The position numbers and the translations under genes were made by a program. Positions 6,189-13,664 of a DNA stretch of 17,060 nt are shown one piece after another. Source of the stretch: RGIG3009 sp045596745 (GTDB taxonomy: Bacteria; Bacillota; Clostridia; Oscillospirales; Acutalibacteraceae); NCBI GenBank assembly GCA_045596745.1, contig JAZODA010000054.1:1-17060 (forward strand), written 5' to 3'. Numbering within the stretch: position 1 is the stretch's first letter; every line of letters begins with the position of its first letter. The notes under the pieces are model-generated. The model saw only the letters and a program-made list of their open reading frames with translations, was not told where the DNA came from and searched no databases.

Positions 6189-7487
6189 ATGGCAAACTAC
6201 TATCAGAAAGAGGTTGAAACCGCCTCTCGCGAGCAGATGCTGGAATGGCAGAACGAGCGGTTGGTCAAGCAGGTGCAGCACGTTTGGGACAACGTTCCTT
6301 ACTACCGCGCCAAAATGGAAGAAAAGGGCCTGACTCCTGCGGATATCAAGGGCGTCGCCGACCTGCACAAGCTGCCGTTTTTGACCAAAAGCGACCTGCG
6401 TGACGCGTATCCTTACGGTCTGCTCGGCGCACCGCTTAACGACTGCGTTCGCATCCACTCGACTTCCGGCACGACCGGTAAGCGTGTTGTGGCGTTTTAC
6501 ACCCAGCACGACATCGATTTGTGGGAGGATTGCTGCGCGCGTGCGATTATGGCTGCTGGTGGCACGAGTGAGGATGTTTGCCAGGTGGCGTACGGCTATG
6601 GTCTGTTCACCGGCGGTTCCGGTTTGCACGGCGGTTCGCATCGCGTTGGCTGTCTGACGCTGCCGATGTCTTCGGGTAACACCGACCGTCAGCTGCAGTT
6701 TATGACCGACCTCGGTGCTACCATTCTGTGCTGCACGCCGTCGTATGCGGCCTACCTTGCCGAGTCGATTCACGAGCGCGGTATCCGCGACCAGATTAAG
6801 CTGAAGGCGGGTATCTTCGGCGCGGAGGCGTGGAGCGAAGAGATGCGCCACGACATCGAAGCGCAGCTTGGTATCAAGGCGTATGACATCTACGGTCTGA
6901 CCGAAACCTCCGGCCCCGGTGTGGCGTTCGAGTGCAGCGAGCAGACCGGTATGCATATCAACGAAGACCACTTCATCGCGGAAATTATCGATCCCGATAC
7001 CGGTGAAGTGCTGCCCGAAGGCTCTAAGGGCGAACTCGTGTTCACCTCCATTACCAAAGAAGCGTTTCCGCTGCTGCGTTACCGCACGCGTGATATCTGC
7101 GTGCTGAGCCGCAAGGAATGCTCCTGCGGCCGTACGTTGGTCAAGATGTCCAAACCGATGGGTCGCAGCGACGATATGCTGATTATCAAGGGCGTGAACG
7201 TGTTCCCGTCGCAGATTGAAACGGTGCTGCTGGAACAGGGCTATCCTGCCAACTACCAGATTGTGGTGGACCGTGTCAACCACTCCGACACGCTGGAGGT
7301 TATGGTGGAGATGACGCCGGATCTGTTCTCCGACGAGCTGTCCAAGATTGGCGAACTGGAGAAATCGCTGGTTGCCGCTCTGAAGACCATGCTCGGCATC
7401 TACGCCAAGGTGACGTTGGTGGCACCCAAGACCATCGCTCGCAGCGAGGGCAAGGCGGTTCGCATCATCGACAAACGCAAAATCTGA
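6189..7487 (+). CDS. paaK: Phenylacetate-CoA ligase (AMP-forming)
   Basis: A 432-residue PaaK-type ligase converting phenylacetate or related arylacetates, ATP and CoA to arylacetyl-CoA. STSGTTGK at 91-98 is the ATP-binding loop; the stretch AYGYGLFTGG is typical of PaaK; YGLTETSGPG starts at 235; and GRSDDMLIIKGVNVFPSQIE at about 327-346 marks the C-terminal domain. Its length is that of the short PaaK family, distinct from the 544-residue ligase heading the operon. Clostridia and archaea often carry paaK directly beside iorAB, as here. It links free arylacetate to the CoA ester that IorAB makes or uses. AAAGGAG at about 6175-6181 precedes the start, and a strong terminator follows the stop at once, so this is the last operon gene. 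Confidence 0.92.
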   Translation: MANYYQKEVETASREQMLEWQNERLVKQVQHVWDNVPYYRAKMEEKGLTPADIKGVADLHKLPFLTKSDLRDAYPYGLLGAPLNDCVRIHSTSGTTGKRVVAFYTQHDIDLWEDCCARAIMAAGGTSEDVCQVAYGYGLFTGGSGLHGGSHRVGCLTLPMSSGNTDRQLQFMTDLGATILCCTPSYAAYLAESIHERGIRDQIKLKAGIFGAEAWSEEMRHDIEAQLGIKAYDIYGLTETSGPGVAFECSEQTGMHINEDHFIAEIIDPDTGEVLPEGSKGELVFTSITKEAFPLLRYRTRDICVLSRKECSCGRTLVKMSKPMGRSDDMLIIKGVNVFPSQIETVLLEQGYPANYQIVVDRVNHSDTLEVMVEMTPDLFSDELSKIGELEKSLVAALKTMLGIYAKVTLVAPKTIARSEGKAVRIIDKRKI

Positions 7488-7491
7488 TAAC

Positions 7492-7525
7492 AAAAGCCGC
7501 GAGACTGTTGTCTCGCGGCTTTTTT
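7492..7525. terminator. Bidirectional terminator between the paaK operon and hflX
   Basis: GCCGCGAGAC (7496-7505) and GTCTCGCGGC (7510-7519) are perfect 10-bp arms with a TGTT loop, flanked by AAAA on the left and six T on the right. It stops the paaK operon on the plus strand and the convergent hflX/small-ORF transcript on the minus strand. Confidence 0.92.
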
Positions 7526-7528
7526 GTG

Positions 7529-7714
7529 TTATAAATCGTCGGCATCCTGTTCCGGTGCTTCGCCGTTTTGGGCAGTGCCTGTGTAACTCCCCAAAATGTC
7601 TGACAGAATGTCTCCGCGTCCTTGCTCCACCATAGCGTTGGTGCTGTCTTCCACCTTGTCGGACAGGCGAGCGCGGATGCGTCGCTTTGCGTGTTTCTTT
7701 TCCGTATGAACCAC
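7529..7714 (-). CDS. Small conserved-looking protein of unknown function downstream of hflX
   Basis: A 61-residue frame on the hflX strand, beginning with GTG at 7714 about 30 nt after the hflX stop and ending just before the bidirectional terminator. The N-terminal half is basic (KKHAKRRIRARL), the C-terminus is acidic and ends GSYTGTA-NGEAPEQDADDL. From memory, short clostridial hypothetical proteins often end with a GSYTG...PxQDADDL tail, which suggests a real gene; I cannot confirm this here. The start is uncertain: an AGGGAG motif almost touches the GTG, and there is no better in-frame start before an internal Met at residue 28. It may be translated by reinitiation after hflX. No function is assigned. 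Confidence 0.6.
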   Translation of the reverse strand: MVHTEKKHAKRRIRARLSDKVEDSTNAMVEQGRGDILSDILGSYTGTAQNGEAPEQDADDL

Positions 7715-7747
7715 TCCCTGAATGTGATGTCGGGAGTAGTATGTGCA

Positions 7748-9016
7748 TTATTCTTCCGTAATATACGGTTCTACCTGCGCCAAAATACGCATACCGAGTG
7801 TCACTGTCATTTTGAGTCCGTTTTCGCAGTATTCTTCGCTTTCCACAGCACCCTCGCGGCGGCAAAGACCTGCCAGTGCGCCCTTATCAAAGGGGAGAAG
7901 CAGGTGAACACGGCGGCGGTCGGGAGGCAGTGCCTCGGTGAGCCGCTCCAAAAGACGGTCGATGCCGGCGCCGGTTTTAGCGCTGATACACAGCGGTGCG
8001 CTGCCATCGGGTTCAAGAGCAGGCAGTGCGGCGGGACGGTCGCATTTGTTAAACACCGTCAGCACGGGGCGGTCGTCACGACCGAGTTGTACCAGCAGTT
8101 CCCGTGTCACCGTGAGATGTTCTTCGGCTTCGGGACTGGAAATATCGCACAGATTCAAAATTACGTCGGCGTCGGCGGCTTCCTCCAGTGTGGAACGGAA
8201 TGCGTCCACCAGATGGTGGGGGAGGCGGCGTACCAGACCGACGGTGTCGATGAGCAGTACGGTGCGTCCGTCGGGGAGCTTGAGTGCGCGCGAGGTGGTA
8301 TCCAGCGTGGCAAACAGTTTGTCCTCCGCCAGCACACCGGCGGCGGTCAACTTGTTCATCAGCGTGGATTTACCGGCGTTGGTGTAGCCCACGATGGCGA
8401 CGGTCTGCACGCTGTCTTTCCGACGGCGTTCACGGCGTAAGAGGCGTCCTTGCTCCACCGTTTCCAACTGTTGACGCAGTGCCTGAATACGGCGGCGGAT
8501 GTGACGGCGGTCGCTTTCGAGTTTGGTTTCACCGGGGCCGCGCGTGCCGATACCGCCACCCAGACGGGACAGCGCCACGCCCTGACCCGACAGGCGGGGG
8601 AGCATATACTGCAGCTGTGCCAGCTCGACCTGCAACCGACCTTCGGCAGAGCGAGCGCGGGCGGCGAAGATGTCGAGAATCAGCATGGTGCGGTCAACCA
8701 CGCGACAGGGAAGAGCATCCTCGATGTTGCGTTGCTGCGTTGCGGTAAGTTCGCGGTCGAAAATGACCAAATCGGCTTCGTTCGCTTCGGCAAGCTGTGC
8801 CAGCTCCTCGAGTCGTCCCGAACCGAGACAGGTGGCCTTATCGGGTGATTCGCGTTTTTGCACCAGTCGTGCCAGCGAATCGGCACCGGCGGTGTCGGCA
8901 AGTTCTTCGAGCTCGTCCAGCGAGACATCCACGTCGAAATCACCGGTGTCGATTGACACCAGTATCGCGCGTTCTCTTTCGATTTCCAACTGTTCGTTTT
9001 CGGTAGCAACTGCCAT
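7748..9016 (-). CDS. hflX: Ribosome-associated GTPase HflX
   Basis: A 422-residue cytoplasmic GTPase that binds the 50S subunit and, in studied species, splits stalled or hibernating ribosomes. The N-terminal HflX domain (VSIDTG, GSGRLEEL, IFDRELTATQQRNIED) is followed by the conserved linker with RLGGGIGTRGPGETKLE, a basic helical arm, and the G domain: GYTNAGKS at 210-217, DTVGLVRRLPHHLVDAF, and NKCD. A C-terminal domain completes it. Length is standard. It has its own predicted promoter and diverges from prs. The ribosome binding site (GCGGGG, 8-9 nt before the ATG) is weak. Confidence 0.95.
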   Translation of the reverse strand: MAVATENEQLEIERERAILVSIDTGDFDVDVSLDELEELADTAGADSLARLVQKRESPDKATCLGSGRLEELAQLAEANEADLVIFDRELTATQQRNIEDALPCRVVDRTMLILDIFAARARSAEGRLQVELAQLQYMLPRLSGQGVALSRLGGGIGTRGPGETKLESDRRHIRRRIQALRQQLETVEQGRLLRRERRRKDSVQTVAIVGYTNAGKSTLMNKLTAAGVLAEDKLFATLDTTSRALKLPDGRTVLLIDTVGLVRRLPHHLVDAFRSTLEEAADADVILNLCDISSPEAEEHLTVTRELLVQLGRDDRPVLTVFNKCDRPAALPALEPDGSAPLCISAKTGAGIDRLLERLTEALPPDRRRVHLLLPFDKGALAGLCRREGAVESEEYCENGLKMTVTLGMRILAQVEPYITEE

Positions 9017-9044
9017 TTTGACACCCCGCTTTGCCGTTTTTGAT

Positions 9045-9074
9045 AGTATAACAGAAATCTTTGGTCATTGTCCA
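9045..9074 (-). promoter_or_regulatory. Predicted hflX promoter
   Basis: On the minus strand TGGACA (9074-9069) and TATACT (9050-9045) are separated by 18 bp, about 30 bp before the hflX start codon at 9016. Confidence 0.55.
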
Positions 9075-9105
9075 TAGTATGCGGCGGATTCTGTGCAAAA
9101 AAATC

Positions 9106-9122
9106 TTTCAAAAATTTTGAAA
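9106..9122. promoter_or_regulatory. Perfect palindrome upstream of the prs promoter
   Basis: TTTCAAAA (9106-9113) and TTTTGAAA (9115-9122) flank a single A, a perfect 17-bp palindrome lying 6 bp upstream of the prs -35 box and between the divergent hflX and prs promoters. It could be an operator; AT-rich sequence makes chance palindromes more likely. Confidence 0.4.
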
Positions 9123-9128
9123 TTTTTG

Positions 9129-9157
9129 TTTTCATGTGTCGAAAAGTGTGATACAAT
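9129..9157 (+). promoter_or_regulatory. Predicted prs promoter (extended -10)
   Basis: TACAAT at 9152-9157 is preceded by TG one base upstream (extended -10), with a weak -35 TTTTCA at 9129-9134 and a 17-bp spacer. The expected start near 9164 lies before the ATG at 9195 and rules out the farther upstream start codons of the same frame. Confidence 0.55.
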
Positions 9158-9194
9158 GGGTATGACCAATAATTCGGAGAGGAATGGGGAAGTT

Positions 9195-10340
9195 ATGGCA
9201 CAGGAAATTGCAAGTGAAAAAATCTTTTCGATGCCGAACCAGGTCGCACCGCTGAGCATTATTGCACAGCCCGGTACGGAGGAACTGGCTTCGAAAATCG
9301 ACTACTATCTGACGGATTGGGCTGCCAAGGCCGGCGTCGAGAAGGATACCTTCTTGGTTGGCGCGGAGTGCCCGCGTTTTTCGTCCGGTGACGGTAAAGG
9401 CCTGATTAAGGAAAGCATCCGCGGCGATGACCTGTTCATCCTGGTTGATGTTGGCAACTACAATGTCAAGTACAACATCTTCGGCCAGCAGAACTGCATG
9501 TCGCCCGACGATCATTTCCAGGATCTGAAGCGCATCATCCAGGCGGCAGGCGGTAAGGCTCACCGTATCAACGTGATTATGCCGATTCTCTTCGGTGGCA
9601 GACAGCATCGCCGCAACTATCGCGAGTCTCTGGACTGCGCGGTGGCTCTGCAGGAGCTGGAGCGTATGGGCGTGTCCAACGTCATCACCTTTGACGCTCA
9701 CGATGCTCGCGTGCAGAACGCGGTGCCGCTGATGGGCTTCGATAACATTATCCCCTCGTATCAGACGCTGAAGGCGATGTTCCGTCGCTTCCCCGACATC
9801 CATCCCGATACCGATCATATGATGATTGTCAGCCCGGACGAAGGTGCTATCAACCGCAATATGTTCTACGCCTCCACGCTGGGTGTCAACCTGGGTATGT
9901 TCTATAAGCGCCGCGACTATGCTCACGTTGTTAACGGCCGTAACCCCATCGTTGCTCACGAGTATCTGGGCGATTCGGTGGAAGGTAAGGACGTCTTCAT
10001 CGCGGACGATATCATCTCCTCCGGCGAGTCCATGCTGGATATCGCTTACGAGCTGAAAAAGCGCAAGGCAAACCGCATCTTCTGCTACGCGACCTACGCG
10101 ATTTTCACCAACGGTCTGGAGAAGTTCGACAAAGCGTACAAAGAAGGCTACATCTCCGGCGTTATCGGTACCAACCTGACCTATCGCACGGAAGAGCTCA
10201 AGAAGCGCGAATGGTTCTGCGAAGTGGATGTGTCCAAGTACATTGCGTACTTCATCGCTTCTCTCAACCACGATATGTCGGTTACCCGCCTGATCGATCC
10301 CAGCGAAAAGATCAAGAAGCTGCTTGCCGGCCGCAAGTAA
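9195..10340 (+). CDS. prs: Ribose-phosphate pyrophosphokinase (PRPP synthetase), long clostridial form
   Basis: Makes 5-phosphoribosyl-1-pyrophosphate from ribose-5-phosphate and ATP for purine, pyrimidine, histidine and NAD synthesis. From the ATG at 9195 the protein has 381 residues, longer than the usual 310-320. The fold-defining pieces are present but altered: RRNYRESLDC for the ATP-contacting flexible loop, VITFDAHDARVQN where classical enzymes have a VDLHAxQIQGFF stretch, and DVFIADDIISSGES as the PRPP-binding loop. The start is chosen because GGGGAAG precedes it and a predicted promoter lies inside the upstream extension of the frame (which could run to 9093). The gene is monocistronic: own promoter, own terminator. 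The divergence suggests a distinct subfamily common in Clostridia, still probably a functional Prs. Confidence 0.88.
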   Translation: MAQEIASEKIFSMPNQVAPLSIIAQPGTEELASKIDYYLTDWAAKAGVEKDTFLVGAECPRFSSGDGKGLIKESIRGDDLFILVDVGNYNVKYNIFGQQNCMSPDDHFQDLKRIIQAAGGKAHRINVIMPILFGGRQHRRNYRESLDCAVALQELERMGVSNVITFDAHDARVQNAVPLMGFDNIIPSYQTLKAMFRRFPDIHPDTDHMMIVSPDEGAINRNMFYASTLGVNLGMFYKRRDYAHVVNGRNPIVAHEYLGDSVEGKDVFIADDIISSGESMLDIAYELKKRKANRIFCYATYAIFTNGLEKFDKAYKEGYISGVIGTNLTYRTEELKKREWFCEVDVSKYIAYFIASLNHDMSVTRLIDPSEKIKKLLAGRK

Positions 10341-10350
10341 AGAGTAACAA

Positions 10351-10386
10351 AACGCCCCGCACAATCATTTGTGCGGGGCGTTTTTT
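10351..10386. terminator. Bidirectional terminator between prs and the cupin gene
   Basis: CGCCCCGCACAA (10353-10364) pairs perfectly with TTGTGCGGGGCG (10369-10380) around TCAT, followed by six T on the plus strand and TTTTGTT on the minus strand. It ends prs and the convergent cupin gene. Confidence 0.92.
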
Positions 10387-10394
10387 GCGTTGTA

Positions 10395-10739
10395 TCAGTC
10401 AACGACAATCATACAGACGAACTTGATAAGCTCGTCACCGGTGTTGACAACACCGTGACCCTCACCGGCGGGGCAGAAGGTGGTCATACCGGGCGTAATC
10501 GGCACATCGGTGCCGTTGTCGCTGTATACGCCGTTGCCGGAGAGGAAAAAGTAGGTTTCGTTTTCTCCGGTGTGCGTATGGAACGGAACGGCTTTTCCGG
10601 GTTCCAGCTCCACCAGTGAAAACATACGCACTTTGGGGTTGAAGCCCTCGAAGCCGCGCAGGCTGTTATGCGTCAGCACCAGTGCGCCCTCTGCATCGAG
10701 TTCCGGCTTTTTGGGGAGTTCGGCAAACGATAAAACCAT
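10395..10739 (-). CDS. Small single-domain cupin protein
   Basis: A 114-residue protein made of one cupin beta-barrel. The first cupin motif shows PGKAVPFHTHTGENETY with candidate metal ligands His54, His56 and Glu61 (HxHxxxxE), and the second shows PAGEGHGVVN with His95, so the usual three-His/one-Glu metal site appears intact. Such proteins range from sugar isomerases to dioxygenases and small-molecule sensors; the substrate cannot be inferred. AGGAGG lies 8 nt before the ATG on the minus strand, and it has its own promoter, so it is a single-gene unit between prs and the carboxypeptidase gene. Confidence 0.85.
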   Translation of the reverse strand: MVLSFAELPKKPELDAEGALVLTHNSLRGFEGFNPKVRMFSLVELEPGKAVPFHTHTGENETYFFLSGNGVYSDNGTDVPITPGMTTFCPAGEGHGVVNTGDELIKFVCMIVVD

Positions 10740-10789
10740 AATATAATCCTCCTGTTCGGTCGTGCTGCTGTGGCACGCTCTTTATCTTA

Positions 10790-10818
10790 ATTATATCGGT
10801 TGTTTCGGCAAATAGCAA
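10790..10818 (-). promoter_or_regulatory. Predicted cupin gene promoter
   Basis: On the minus strand TTGCTA (10818-10813) and a perfect TATAAT (10795-10790) are separated by 17 bp. The leader of about 45 nt contains a small stem CGTGC/GCACG (10777-10761) before the ribosome binding site. Confidence 0.65.
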
Positions 10819-10882
10819 GTGCGGATGTGCATATTTGTCGGTGCGTGGCGCATAAAGTACCACTGTATAGGGAGGGGTTTGT

Positions 10883-12118
10883 ATGAAACGCTTCGTAAAG
10901 GTTATGGCGGCGGTGTTGTGCGCGCTGTCGGTGTCGGTTCAGCCGATTGCCGCCGCGACGCTGATTGTGGAAACGGAATCGGGAGTCAGCGCCGAAGAGA
11001 TGATGCTGCTGGAAACACCGTCGGAATTTGATGAGTCGGTGCCGACAGTGGGGAGTATGTCCTCGCCGGATATCGGTGGGAAATCCGCAGTGTTGATGGA
11101 TATCACCTCGGGCACGGTGCTGTTTGAGAAAAACTCGCACGAAAAGCTGCCCATTGCCTCGGTCACCAAGGTGATGACGATGCTGCTCGTGATGGAGGCG
11201 CTGGATGAGGGTCGCATTTCGCTGGAGGACGCGGTTACCTGCTCGGCGGAGGCAGCGTCGATGGGCGGCTCGCAAATTTGGCTGGAACCGGGCGAAGTGA
11301 TGACGGTACACGAACTCCTGAAAGCGGCGGCGGTGGTGTCCGCCAACGATGCTTGTGCCGCGCTGGCTGAACATATCGATGGCACGATTGAGGGGTTCGT
11401 GGAGCGTATGAACGCCCGTGCGTCGGAACTCGGAATGACCGACACCCTGTTTCTGGATTGCAGTGGGTTGAACGACGAGGGATATTCCAGCGCGTACGAT
11501 GTGGCGTTGATGTCGCGGCAGCTGATGCAGTATCCGCTTATCAAGCAGTATACCACCATCTGGATGGATAGCCTGCGCGACGGCAAATCACAGCTTGTCA
11601 ACACCAACAAGCTGATTCGCTTTTATAAGGGCGCTACGGGTCTGAAAACCGGTACGACCTCGACGGCGGGACACAACCTGTCGGCCACGGCGGAACGCGA
11701 CGGGTTGGCACTGGTGGCGGTTATTCTGGGGTGCGACACCACCGACGAGCGCTTTGGCGGTGCCAGAAAACTGCTGGATTACGGCTTTGCCAACTACAGT
11801 CTGTACACGCCGTATGTTGACCCTGCGTTGCTGACACCTGTTCCCGTGCTGCGCGGTGTGGAGACCGAGGTGAAAACGTATGCCCCCGATGTGCCGCCGA
11901 TGCTGCTGAAAAAAGGGGAGGAGAAGCAGATAGCGATTGAAGTCGAGCTTGCCGAGGACGTGGAAGCGCCTGTGGAGGCAGGGCAGATTGTCGGTCGGGT
12001 GCGGGTGCTTCGCGACGGTGATGAGATTGCGTCGGTGGCGGTGTGTGCCGCCGGCGAAGTCAAACGATTGGGTTTTGGAGAGGCGTTTAAGAGACTGTTT
12101 CGGTCGCTTTGCGGATGA
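10883..12118 (+). CDS. dacF: Secreted D-alanyl-D-alanine carboxypeptidase (DacF/PBP5 type)
   Basis: Trims the terminal D-Ala from peptidoglycan stem peptides outside the membrane. The 411-residue product starts with a signal peptide (MKRFVKVMAAVLCALSVSV, likely cut near PIAAA). The serine-peptidase S11 motifs are complete: SVTK at 93-96 with the nucleophile Ser93 and Lys96, SAN at 153-155, and KTG at 255-257 in LKTGTTSTAGHN. A C-terminal beta-rich PBP5_C-like domain follows from about residue 330, and the last residues (GFGEAFKRLFRSLCG) could form an amphipathic membrane-anchoring helix, as in PBP5. GGGAGGGG lies about 8 nt before the ATG. The symbol dacF is by family resemblance; dacA or dacB paralogues cannot be excluded. 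Confidence 0.9.
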   Translation: MKRFVKVMAAVLCALSVSVQPIAAATLIVETESGVSAEEMMLLETPSEFDESVPTVGSMSSPDIGGKSAVLMDITSGTVLFEKNSHEKLPIASVTKVMTMLLVMEALDEGRISLEDAVTCSAEAASMGGSQIWLEPGEVMTVHELLKAAAVVSANDACAALAEHIDGTIEGFVERMNARASELGMTDTLFLDCSGLNDEGYSSAYDVALMSRQLMQYPLIKQYTTIWMDSLRDGKSQLVNTNKLIRFYKGATGLKTGTTSTAGHNLSATAERDGLALVAVILGCDTTDERFGGARKLLDYGFANYSLYTPYVDPALLTPVPVLRGVETEVKTYAPDVPPMLLKKGEEKQIAIEVELAEDVEAPVEAGQIVGRVRVLRDGDEIASVAVCAAGEVKRLGFGEAFKRLFRSLCG

Positions 12119-12124
12119 TTTTCG

Positions 12125-12164
12125 GGCGAACCTTTGTCGGCAGACGGAGGTTCGCCTTTGATTT
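12125..12164 (+). terminator. Probable terminator after the carboxypeptidase gene
   Basis: GGCGAACCT (12125-12133) pairs with AGGTTCGCC (12148-12156) across a 14-nt loop, followed by TTTGATTT. The stem is good, but the T-run is interrupted. Confidence 0.65.
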
Positions 12165-12208
12165 ACAAAATATTTCAAAAAAAGACAAAAGAAATTCATT
12201 GTTATTAG

Positions 12209-12237
12209 TTGCAATCGTGATTGGGATATAGTAAAAT
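12209..12237 (+). promoter_or_regulatory. Predicted pgi promoter
   Basis: TTGCAA (12209-12214) and TAAAAT (12232-12237) are separated by 17 bp, 36 bp before the pgi start codon. Upstream sequence is A-rich, as in UP elements. Confidence 0.65.
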
Positions 12238-12273
12238 AGAATCAAGAAAAGCAGAGTAAACGGAGGAGTCGTT

Positions 12274-13614
12274 ATGGCTACCACATTGGACATTCGTCAT
12301 CTTGAGGGTTTTGTGCGTGAGCACGAGCTTTCCGGTATGCAGGCGCAGGTTTCTGCGGCGCACGAAATGCTGCACAGCGGCACCGGCATGGGCAACGATT
12401 TTCTGGGCTGGCTAACTCTGCCGACGAACTACGATAAAGAGGAATTTGCCCGTATTCAGGCGGCTGCGGAACGCATCAAGAAAGATACCGATATCTTCAT
12501 TGCTATCGGCATCGGTGGTTCGTATCTCGGTGCGCGTGCGGTTATCGAATTCCTGAAATCTCCTTTGTATAACAACCTTAAGAAGGATACCCCCGATGTG
12601 TACTTCGCGGGTAATAACATCAGCGCTTCCGCTCTCAGCGAGCTGCTTAGCCTGTGCGAGGGCAAGCGCGTTTCCATCAACGTGATTTCCAAGTCCGGCA
12701 CCACCACGGAGCCTGCCATTGCGTTCCGTGTGTTCCGCGACTATCTGGAAAAGACGGTTGGCGCGGAAGAAGCTCGCCGCCGCATCTACGTCACCACCGA
12801 CAAAGCGCGCGGCACGCTGAAAGGTCTTGCCGATCGCGAGGGGTATGAAACCTTTGTTGTGCCGGATGACGTTGGCGGTCGTTTCTCGGTGCTGACGGCC
12901 GTCGGTCTGCTTCCCATCGCGGTGGCGGGCTGCGACATCGCCGCTTTGATGGCGGGTGCTGCCGAAGCGCAGAGTGCGCTGGCCGAGCCGTCGTTGGATA
13001 AGAACGATTGCTACAAGTACGCCGCCCTGCGTAACATTCTGCTTCGCAAGGGCCGCGCGGTGGAGCTGATGGTCAGCTACGAACCCCGCTACGCTATGAT
13101 GGCCGAGTGGTGGAAGCAGCTGTACGGCGAAAGCGAAGGCAAGGATGGCAAGGGTCTGTTCCCGGCTTCGGTGGTGTTCTCCACCGACCTGCATTCGCTG
13201 GGTCAGTTTGTGCAGGATGGTGCTAACATCCTCACCGAAACGGTGGTACTCATCGACGAGTCACCTGTCAAGGTGGTTATCGAGGAAGACCCCGAAAACG
13301 TGGACGGTCTGAACTTCCTGACCGGTCGCACGATGGAAGAGATTAACCTGAAAGCCTACGAAGGCACGGTGCTCGCGCACACCGACGGCGGTACGCCCAA
13401 TATGGTGCTGCATGTGCCGTCTGTGTCGGAGAAGGAACTGGGTTATCTGCTGTACTTCTTTGAAAAAGCATGTGCGATTTCCGGATATATGCTGGGCGTT
13501 AATCCGTTCGACCAACCCGGCGTGGAAGCGTACAAGAAGAATATGTTCGCACTGCTCGGCAAACCCGGGTACGAGGAACAGAAAGCGGCGCTGGAACAGC
13601 GCTTGGGACGGTAA
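12274..13614 (+). CDS. pgi: Glucose-6-phosphate isomerase
   Basis: Interconverts glucose-6-phosphate and fructose-6-phosphate in glycolysis. The 446-residue length is that of the shorter Gram-positive form. IGIGGSYLGARA near residues 77-88 and VISKSGTTTEP near 136-146 are the two sugar-isomerase phosphate-binding segments; GRFSVLTAVGLLPIAVAG matches PGI signature 1, and NPFDQPGVEAYKKNM the C-terminal signature 2 with the catalytic Lys region. GGAGGAG lies 6-7 nt before the ATG. The next gene follows after 50 nt with only a weak promoter-like sequence between (TTGGCA at 13616-13621), so co-transcription is likely. Confidence 0.96.
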   Translation: MATTLDIRHLEGFVREHELSGMQAQVSAAHEMLHSGTGMGNDFLGWLTLPTNYDKEEFARIQAAAERIKKDTDIFIAIGIGGSYLGARAVIEFLKSPLYNNLKKDTPDVYFAGNNISASALSELLSLCEGKRVSINVISKSGTTTEPAIAFRVFRDYLEKTVGAEEARRRIYVTTDKARGTLKGLADREGYETFVVPDDVGGRFSVLTAVGLLPIAVAGCDIAALMAGAAEAQSALAEPSLDKNDCYKYAALRNILLRKGRAVELMVSYEPRYAMMAEWWKQLYGESEGKDGKGLFPASVVFSTDLHSLGQFVQDGANILTETVVLIDESPVKVVIEEDPENVDGLNFLTGRTMEEINLKAYEGTVLAHTDGGTPNMVLHVPSVSEKELGYLLYFFEKACAISGYMLGVNPFDQPGVEAYKKNMFALLGKPGYEEQKAALEQRLGR

Positions 13615-13664
13615 TTTGGCAGTAGCCGTCGGATGGCGGTAAATATAGACTGGGAGGAATAAAA

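Noticed and set aside
6039..7865. 608-aa minus-strand frame crossing paaK, the terminator and the hflX end
   Set aside because: It runs through a strong bidirectional terminator and two real genes, and lacks family motifs.
9093..9194. Upstream extension of prs by 34 residues
   Set aside because: The predicted prs promoter and start (about 9164) lie inside it, and the best ribosome binding site precedes the ATG at 9195.
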